Positions 56,455 to 64,000 of a stretch of DNA of 64,000 bases are shown piece by piece. Each line of letters opens with the position of its first letter. Position 1 is the stretch's first letter. The DNA is from Gentiana macrophylla (taxonomy: Eukaryota > Streptophyta > Magnoliopsida > Gentianales > Gentianaceae): contig CM047807.1 of NCBI GenBank assembly GCA_026214975.1, positions 69,605,824-69,669,823 on the forward strand, written 5' to 3'. The translations under genes and the position numbers were made by a program. Under the pieces are notes generated by a model. The model ran no database searches and had not been told where the DNA came from. It worked only from the letters and a program-made list of their open reading frames with translations.

Positions 56455-57938
56455 ATCTCCCACTTGCACGAAATGACAAGCAACGATTGTTTTTAGAGCA
56501 CACCTTTCTCATCTTATTCACAACACTCTCCCGCTTGCTCTAAAAGCGGTTGAGATATATCCTCAATGCCGCACCCTCCAAGCACTCGACTTGGTACAAT
56601 CGACTAGCCAGGTTGTCGACTGAGACGATCTTTAGGATTGAAACGCGTTGCGGTCCTTCCAATCAAAGCGGTACTCTCTCTCAATATGCTTTTGACCTCT
56701 GGTGACCGAGAAGATCCTTCTAAGCTTTCTCTTCCTTGTTTTCACAATGAAGTGATATCGGCTTATCGGACACGGAATTACTCCCTGCACCAAAAAGGAA
56801 ATTCTAAGCACTATGAGTAAACACCGAGCCCGAGATCAACGTAATGATCATCCTTAATCGACTACAAGTCGAATCGGTAGTAGTCAACCATATTCAAGTT
56901 TGCACCTGAATATACAAGCATATGTTTCCTCGTTCTCTAACGATACTTGAGGGACGACTAAACCGCTTATTTTATGCTCGAATCCGAGATTCGACTACTA
57001 TTGACTTGTGACAACCTCGACTTGCCGTTATCCAAGAGAGACTCTATCCCATTTTCTCTTTATCCAAAGATTTAGAGAATCATTCCTGAGAGGTAGGGTA
57101 GGACAACTCTCGATGAATGCTGCAACCATATATGCATAATCATCTTATACAATAAGATAGGTGGGATAGCCAATGACTCATTCTCGTGAATTTGACCGAA
57201 TCAGATTCTTTGAATATAGTCTTATTCTCTCATCCGGAGAATCTTGGCGTGTCGGTTTCCGACTTCAGATAGCACACACATGTTGTTTCCAACTGTTTTA
57301 GTGTTATCATTTATGAACACTAATACTACTACTACATTACCAATATTGATATCCAGTCTACGAAAAACTTATCAATATTTTGGTCAAGTCCACATATTTT
57401 AAAACATGTGACTTTTAAATGACCGAGAGGTTCTCTTAAATCCACAAAGGATATAAGCCATGGCAGCTTCCTACCAAAGGTTCTTTCGAATGAATTAAGA
57501 TATCGTTAGTCTCGCAAAAAGGTCTTAGGAATCACCCCTATCTTTACGCTTTGTAATGAATCCGTTATTCATTCTTAGCTAAAACCCTTCGTTGCTCGAA
57601 TGAATTGATTCCGTTGTTCGGCAAGAAAGTCTCGTGGAATCACCCCTATTTTCTCGCTTTTAACTAAATCTAGCAAGACCGAGTGGTGAAAGAGTTCAAG
57701 GTCCGGTTAACTCTCTAGTTGTCGTGAATCACCCCTATACCACTCAACTTTTGCTGAAAGTTTAAACTTTCCTATTCATTCGACTCTTTTCCGTGTAGAT
57801 CCAATTGCTCTAATCGGGCCCGAGACACTCAGGTGGTTCTACAAGAGGTTGAATGTAACTGGAGTACCAAAACTCCATTCACAGGGTTAAGGTTTTCAAA
57901 TCAACCTCTCGATCGTAATCCAGACAAACTCACAAAGA
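56455..57938 (-). pseudogene. Copia pol 3' end traces in B2
   Basis: After the polypurine tract (CAAGTGGGAGAT at 56455-56466, minus strand), RNase H traces are seen on the minus strand: KPISLHCENKE (56765-56735), a KHIERES phrase near 56680, and VDNLA near 56620, in the order expected for the end of copia pol. Frames are broken throughout. The uninterrupted target of element A is at 57934-57938. Confidence 0.5.
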
Positions 57939-60900
57939 GCCACAGGTTATCAATCACCCCAGCAGACTATAAAGTCCATAAAACCACAATGGGTCAACGG
58001 TTAAACCATATTCCCACTGCGTTTTGGGTGGATTGACATTCTGATCTAGTAGTATTTATCAGTGTAATCACCAACACCGATGTTGGACGTGGTCTGATTA
58101 AATCAGATAGTAACTACCTTTGGGTCAACGGTTAAACCATATTCCCACTGCGTTTTGGGTGGATTGACATTCTGATCTAGTAGTATTTATCAGTGTAATC
58201 ACCAACAGCCAATGTTGGACGTGGTCTGATTAAATCAGACTATCCAAGGGTTAAGGCTGTTACTTATAGATTCTATCAGAAGGCTTGTGACAGTTCAACC
58301 GTCACTTTCTGATCTCAAGAATCTTATAACCAACCTTCACTCGATACATTAAGATATTTCACGAACAGTCACAATCTGAACGTATGAGAAAAATCTCCAG
58401 TCCTACCTTCAAGCATTAAATGCTAAATGCCTACATTTACGGAAGTGGTGTGAACCGAATTCACTCTTATCCATAAATTCACCGGCATCTTCTAGGTAGA
58501 CTTCTCGGTTTACATAATAATGTTAACCGTTATTTTGCAACAAATTATCTTAATCGAGTTTAACGATTGTATTGCAAAGCACATTAATAACTATATCAGG
58601 CAAGTCTATGGTTTCTTCCTCGGTGAGAAACATTCCACTAGAGGCAAAGCCGAGCATCATCCCAAGACTATGTGATAGCCTATTTTCGAGCATGGAATAC
58701 TCTATTCTCTCGCTAAAATCGAGAGACACCTCCTCGTATTCTTTCGATAAACCAACCAAAGTGTTATGAGTAGTTATCAGATTGAATGTCACCACTCAAA
58801 ATCTCCCACTAGCTTGTATCTCTCACTAGACCCGAAGGTCATGGTGAACAAGCTATGTTACCCCTTCAAAACTATTACCCTTTCCCGATTGAAAAGAAAA
58901 CTTAGTCATTGTTCCTTTGAGATAGTGTTCTAGGGCGGGAGATAGGAATTACCCTTAGCCGATCGTCAGGTCTTATCTCAGGATATATGCACTAATTAAT
59001 AGATATTGAAGGGTCGTTTATCTTAATACGGAAACCTTTTACCTTTAATAGTTTTAGATGTGTTACACATACTTATTCAAATTGTTCTAAGTGGTTCGAC
59101 TTTATCAAACAAAAGCCCGAGTCTCGGATTCGTACTACAAATGTCATATTCACTTTCTATGAGGCAACAATATATCGAGTTGAAAGTGAATCCAATTGTT
59201 TCAACGAACCAGTAAATGTAAAAAATAAATTTTTCGTGATATTCAAGGATAGAATCCGAAATTCATTTCCTTATATCACTCCCACTTTTCTAGCTTAAAT
59301 TACTGTCCGTTGTTACTTTATTAATGCACAGCTTCATTGTTCTTCCAAATAACTAAGCCACTGAGTCAAGTTACTCGGTTAAGAAAGTCGCTAAGGATTC
59401 ATTGGTTAGTGGTCCGAAATCACTTTCCTTATCCTATACTTTCTTTAATTAATGTTTCGGTTTAGCCTCAAAACTTTAGTTAAGATGATTAACACTTAGA
59501 GACATTCTTTCCCATTCTCAACTTTCCTTAAAAGGAAATAGTCTTGAACTAGCAGTTCGTTTGAGTAGACACTACTCGTGAACTGTGGGATGTCTAATGA
59601 AAGTGTTACCCAATGGGACTGATTTTCTAATAAATTAGAAAAACAACATAAGATTAAAGCTCTCACTAGTTTATCGGTTCCAAATACCGTCTAACTAGCG
59701 ACACTTTTTAATTTATGATTCTCCAATTTTTCTATTAGAAAATTTCTCGTGTAGACACTACACAATTCACTAGAAGAATTTTATCGTCCCAATCATCTTT
59801 CAAACTAACTACGGTTGTCTCTCGTTCTGCACGAGTGACAGCAGTGACATGCCTATTTACGTCACTTAAGTTTTGATGGCTTCAAGAGAAATATATCTTC
59901 CGAAAAATTAATCGCATGTGAGATTAATAAATACAACGTTCTAGTTACTTACCACCTTTTAACGAAGTCATTACTAGTCAATTTTACACTAGCAGTCTAG
60001 CACCTTAGAGAGATATAACAGTTGTAAATAAAATTGACAAAAAATAAATCCAAATCATACACTACTAAAATTTTAGGAACATAAACTAAGTACTTATAGT
60101 CTATCCTACCGTTCCAAGGATTTAATCTAATGCCTCAGTGCCGCCTTAGGGTAGGTCAAAGAGGTTTCGATTAATATTGAAGATCAGATTGAGAATCGAA
60201 CATCTCATTTGTGATCGTCAATCACCTTTCCTTTTTCAGCCAAGGTATTACCAAAATACCCTTTATGAGTGTGACCTACTGTCTCAGATTTTTAGGTAGA
60301 CCCCGAGTGTGCCGCCTTAGGGTCGGTCAGTGACCCGACGAGTACCCAAAATCCTATCCTTTCGGAGACCAAGCCTTGAATTTTGATAGCGGTGAAGGCC
60401 TTCCTTAGGGGGCCGAAATCAAAGCCGGCACGAGGCGTCACCATTCTCTCACGTTGCTTGTGTCAACAGTAGAGGCCGTGGGGTCGGCTGTCGCCTCTCC
60501 CGCTCCCACTCAATATTTTGAAAAAGTGGTGGGTTTACTGATCACGTTTTTGGACTTGATGTTACATTAAGGAACAATAAATCATAGGCCCGAATGTTGT
60601 CGGTTATGTGGGCCAGCCCACCCGACCTATTCGTTAGAACATATGTGGCCGTCGGACGGGTCAAGGCTAGAGAGGTCCGTTGAGCCGTAGTGGCTCTTCG
60701 GATGGCTCAAGATTGCGGCCCGTGCAAACGCCACACGTGGAGGTGAAGTCGATTGAGCCGTAGCTATCGTTGACCACCCAACCGTGGTTAAACCACTTTC
60801 GAACCTTTTTGCCCGTGATTATCCAATCCTTAAACATCAAACTTTCACGTAGACACTACGGAACAAAAACGTAATCTCGTCTTAGGTAAGGTGGAATTCA

Positions 60901-62073
60901 CCGAGAATCCAACACCTTAACCACGAGGTTTCGGATTTTACTCCTTATGCTTTCGCAGAGTGGGATTCACCGAGAATCCATCACCCAACCTCGACGATTG
61001 AAAAACCCGCCTTCCTCGGTTTTTACCCTAATTAGTTTCTAATTAATATCAAACAATTAATTAAAACTAATCGTGTGTTTTATACATGCCTAACTAATTC
61101 CTCGAATTAATTTCTACATGTATGCATATGGAGTGGAATTCATGATATGATGCATGTCATGGCAATTTTCCGGTTCTACATACAATTTAAACATGTATGC
61201 TAGTGCGGAAAGTAAAACACTTGAGATGGGCTGTCAAGACCCCATAAATAATCTATTCGAAAATAAATTAAAACCCTAATCTGCAGCTGTTAAGAATCTT
61301 CGATGATCGGCATATCAAACGAACTTGGATCGGGATGAAACTTTCCAGATCTGATCTTCATTCTTCGGACTTCAAGATGGACGGTCGGATCGGAGCTTTG
61401 ACTTGTCAATCTTCCTCAGTGAGCCGCCCAACTTGCTGTTGAAACAGACTCTCACAGCAACGCATCATATACTTCCCGAGATCGATCGGGGATGAAGATG
61501 AATCCTGATCGTAATGAACATTTTATCTCACGTCCAAAACTCCATGATTATTGATCTGACCGGTCGGATTTTAATTTGAACGGTCCAATTATTCCCAGAA
61601 AATCGAAGAAGTCACAGTTAGGGTTTCAGCGAATCCTGCGTTTTTCTGTTACAGCAGCCACTTCGCAGCAACGAACGGAAACCCAAACGGACTCTGATCG
61701 ACACCAAAATTTGTGGGATTGTTCACCAACTTCCAATCTTGATTCTGACCGGAGAGATCTTCGTTTTAACGGCTCAAACAACGAAAAAAACGAAAAAACT
61801 AAACAGCTAATGTACAGATCTATTTTCTGGAAATTAAAATTGCAATAATACATAAATTACATAATTTCCTATACTCATATGAACGAATTTTCATCGTTTA
61901 TATGAGTTTACAATAGATCTAACGGGAAAACGGTGCCAACCCCAATCCATCTCTTCAACCATAGCAATTTAAAAATTATTAATGCATAATAATAAGTAAA
62001 ATATCACCTACATGCAATTTCACTCATTTAAATCGTTTAATTACGATTATGACAATATAAATCGTGGAACCTG
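57939..62073 (-). other. B2 internal region, gag-pol equivalent and leader, no domain recognised
   Basis: About 4.1 kb parallel to 51800-54773 of B1. It contains a 131-bp tandem duplication (57991-58252) absent from B1. The minus-strand frame at 58550-58795 (81 codons) and the frames at 61576-61853 have no recognisable motif. From ~61200 to the primer site the sequence is leader-like, with scattered GACCGGTC and GATCGATC palindromes. Confidence 0.45.
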
Positions 62074-62087
62074 TCTCTGATACCACA
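62074..62087 (-). promoter_or_regulatory. Primer-binding site of B2
   Basis: The minus strand reads GTGGTATCAGAGACAGG two bases after the LTR end CCTTCA, the initiator tRNA-Met site. Confidence 0.85.
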
Positions 62088-63752
62088 TGAAGGATGCAGG
62101 TTCTTAGATCTAAACGAGTTAGATCTATGCGCAGCGGATGGATCACGATTTATATGACACAATTCATAATTAAAGGACTTAAGTACTACAAGGGGGTTTA
62201 AGATTATGTTACCAATAACGGGAAGAGTCGCCTTGATCTTCCGATGTGTTCTCCAAACGGCGGTTGGTGGATACCCTTCTTGATAAACGAACCTCCTTGA
62301 TATGCTTCCTCTAAAACCCTAGACAAGAGAAACAAATTTTTCCTCTCCTTTTAATTAGTGGGGCGAAATTTTCCATGCACATATGTCTTGGAAGAACTCT
62401 CTTTATATAGGAGAGTAAATCCTTGGCCTCCAAGTTTCTAATTAATTAAATAAATAATTAAAAAGAAATCACAATAAAGGATAATTCCATTTATAAAAGA
62501 TTGTGATTAATCAATCAATCAATTACAAATAAATCATCTTTTATTAATCATTAATCACACAAGAAAATCAAATCTTGAATTTAATGAAGTATGAGGCGCC
62601 ACCCCTAGGGTTTAAAAGCCCACATAAAATGTCTTTTATGTGTATTATATTATTTAGCCCAACTAAATAATATCCATGCATATCAATTAATTAGCCCACC
62701 AATTAATTATCAATGAGGCCCAAGTAACAAGATTACTAGTCCGAATTATGTGTCTCACATCGGGGACCATGGACCTATAACTTGAGTAGCCAATAATTAA
62801 TTATTCGTCGAATGTAATAAGTACATTAATTATTAATTCGGGATTACGCCACCATAAACCCGAATCGAACTCTACCGATTATAGATGTATACTTATACTC
62901 AACCCATAGAGTGAATAAGCGCCCATTGATATAATCACTACATACGGATTAACCCTCCATAGATTGTCCATTCTGAGTGGGAAATCTCCGTGAACCCGAC
63001 TCAAAATATCTTATCCTTATTTACCATTGACCCCCGATGATCAATTAGCACACATATCCGACTAGTAGCTAATTAGTCAAATGTGAACTCCCGGATCGAT
63101 CACTTTTAGGGCTAACAAATAAAGGATCTGTCTCTCTACTTCCCGCAGGAAGGAATGGATTCCATGTCCGTGAAAATCGTAACTACTCACTCATCCGGAG
63201 ATAGTGCCAATGAGAAGTGGCTTGGAACACATATTAAAGTGAACCGTAATTCAACACATCAAACACTACCCGGGACAAGCAAAGATCCCGTGATCACCTC
63301 AGATTAAGGTTGATCCATATATGATCATCTAATGATTTAATAAGATTCCACGATTACGGAATTATACCGAGAAATTCAGATTAAATCGGTCCAATCCTAT
63401 ATGAATGCCATCATATATAAATGCCCCACGTAGGTACCCTCTCTACCGATGGTCCGGATAAGACTATCACACCCTAAGGTGTTCAGGCGCATTATTGGTG
63501 TTTTAATCAAGAGACCCTAAACTCGATTAAGTTCACCACGGACTATCAGCTTTAAGCATATCTCCAAAGAACTCAATCCTCACGTGTGATCCATACACCG
63601 AAAGTTAAGTGGTTACACATGAGATATACTTAGGGTTTGCAAGAGAGTGTATTACTTTTACAAGCACAAAGCAAGTAATAAGGTGAGATAAATTTGGCTC
63701 ATTCATTATTAAAAACAATTACACAAATTGTCTTTCGGCACTACACCTAACA
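62088..63752 (-). repeat. 5' LTR of B2
   Basis: The 1665 bp start TGAAGGATGCAGG and end CTACACCTAACA. A CAACACCAAGAAAAACTC segment present in the other two LTRs (about 55000) is missing near 62305. Confidence 0.92.
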
Positions 63753-64000
63753 AAAAACCTGTGTTCTCGGTTTTTACCCTAATTAGTTTCTAATTAATAT
63801 CAAACAATTAATTAAAACTAATCGTGTGTTTTATACATGCCTAACTAATTCCTCGAATTAATTTCTACATGTATGCATATGGAGTGGAATTCATGATATG
63901 ATGCATGTCATGGCAATTTTCCGGTTCTACTCATACAATCTACACATGTATACTAGTGCGGAAAATAAACACCGAGATGGACCGTTGGCACCCCCGTAAC
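63753..64000 (-). other. B1 internal region resumes
   Basis: The last 248 bp match 61003-61245 of B2 (CTCGGTTTTTACCCTAATTAG; TTTATACATGCCTAACTAATT), so they are B1 leader or gag-proximal sequence continuing past B2. Confidence 0.8.

Larger units (their letters stand above)
54774..63752 (-). mobile_element. B2: full-length copia element inserted in B1 of the same family
   Basis: Two ~1.67-kb LTRs enclose a 5.6-kb internal region with a polypurine tract at 56455 and a primer site at 62074-62087 (minus strand). AAAAAC precedes the left LTR (54768-54773) and follows the right (63753-63758), a 5-6 bp duplication blurred by the A run. B1 internal sequence is interrupted at the point equivalent to ~61003 of B2 and resumes at 63753 with ACCTGTGTTCTCGGTTTTT. 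This shows insertion rather than tandem duplication. Confidence 0.88.
39311..64000 (-). mobile_element. B1: copia element, minus strand, split by A and B2, right end off window
   Basis: The left LTR (39311-41029) is followed by a polypurine tract read on the minus strand, so it is the 3' LTR. Internal sequence runs 41030-42399, continues after element A at 51800-54773, and resumes after element B2 at 63753. The host gene cut is G2 integrase; the left flank is GAAGC (39306-39310). The second flank and the 5' LTR lie beyond the window. Confidence 0.82.

Noticed and set aside
58550..58795. 81-codon minus-strand frame in B2
   Set aside because: The B1 equivalent (52325-52550) is disrupted and no family is recognised; probably a chance survivor of decayed pol.
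39311..63752. Tandem array LTR-internal-LTR-internal-LTR by unequal recombination
   Set aside because: Internal sequence of B1 stops at 54773 and resumes at 63753 with a shared AAAAAC, which indicates insertion of B2.

Overview
This is plant nuclear DNA, very probably from a flowering plant and from gene-poor, repeat-dense chromatin. It is AT-rich and I found no convincing host gene, tRNA or rRNA. It is built almost entirely of LTR retrotransposons nested in one another. The lineages seen (Sirevirus-type Ty1/copia with an env-like region, Athila-type Ty3/gypsy with a TGGCGCC primer-binding site, and copia elements primed by initiator tRNA-Met) are plant-specific. The species cannot be named from the sequence.

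Layout. 1-2604: 5' end of a minus-strand Sirevirus (gag remnant, PBS, LTR). 2605-5290: tandem array of a ~299-bp unit, split by a ~1.49-kb insertion with a 9-10 bp target duplication. 5345-5560: end of a hAT-like DNA transposon. 6332-7250: probable copia LTR sitting in a broken Sirevirus integrase (7251-7940). 7941-8347: partial LTR of family A. 8348-31951: a minus-strand Sirevirus (Sire2; 3' LTR 8348-9976, env-like region in two pieces) split by Athila-like element G1 (11668-30791, TSD CAACC). G1 is itself split by Sirevirus Sire1 (16221-28344, TSD CATAT, both LTRs, gag, pol and env-like remnants). 31952-39310: Athila-type element G2 (5' LTR, gag, protease, RT, RNase H, integrase), which also entered Sire2. 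G2 integrase is cut at 39311 by copia element B1. B1 is cut by copia A (42400-51799, TSD AAAGA) and by a second copy of its own family, B2 (54774-63752). B1 internal sequence resumes at 63753.

Relative order follows from who interrupts whom: Sire3 integrase, then the A-type LTR fragment, then Sire2, then G1 and G2, then Sire1 (in G1) and B1 (in G2), then A and B2 (in B1). The homologous stretch of B2 at 57934-57938 shows the unoccupied target site of element A.

No coding region is open end to end. Many frame breaks, and many differences between paired LTRs, fall at CG, CCG, CAG or CTG sites. This may reflect consensus error at methylated cytosines rather than age, so reading frames and LTR-based dating should be treated with caution. 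Points of interest: a GC-rich self-complementary motif repeated in both the U3 and the leader of G2 (and less completely in G1), a GC-rich hairpin in the leader of A, and a TATA box just upstream of the Sire1 env-like frame.
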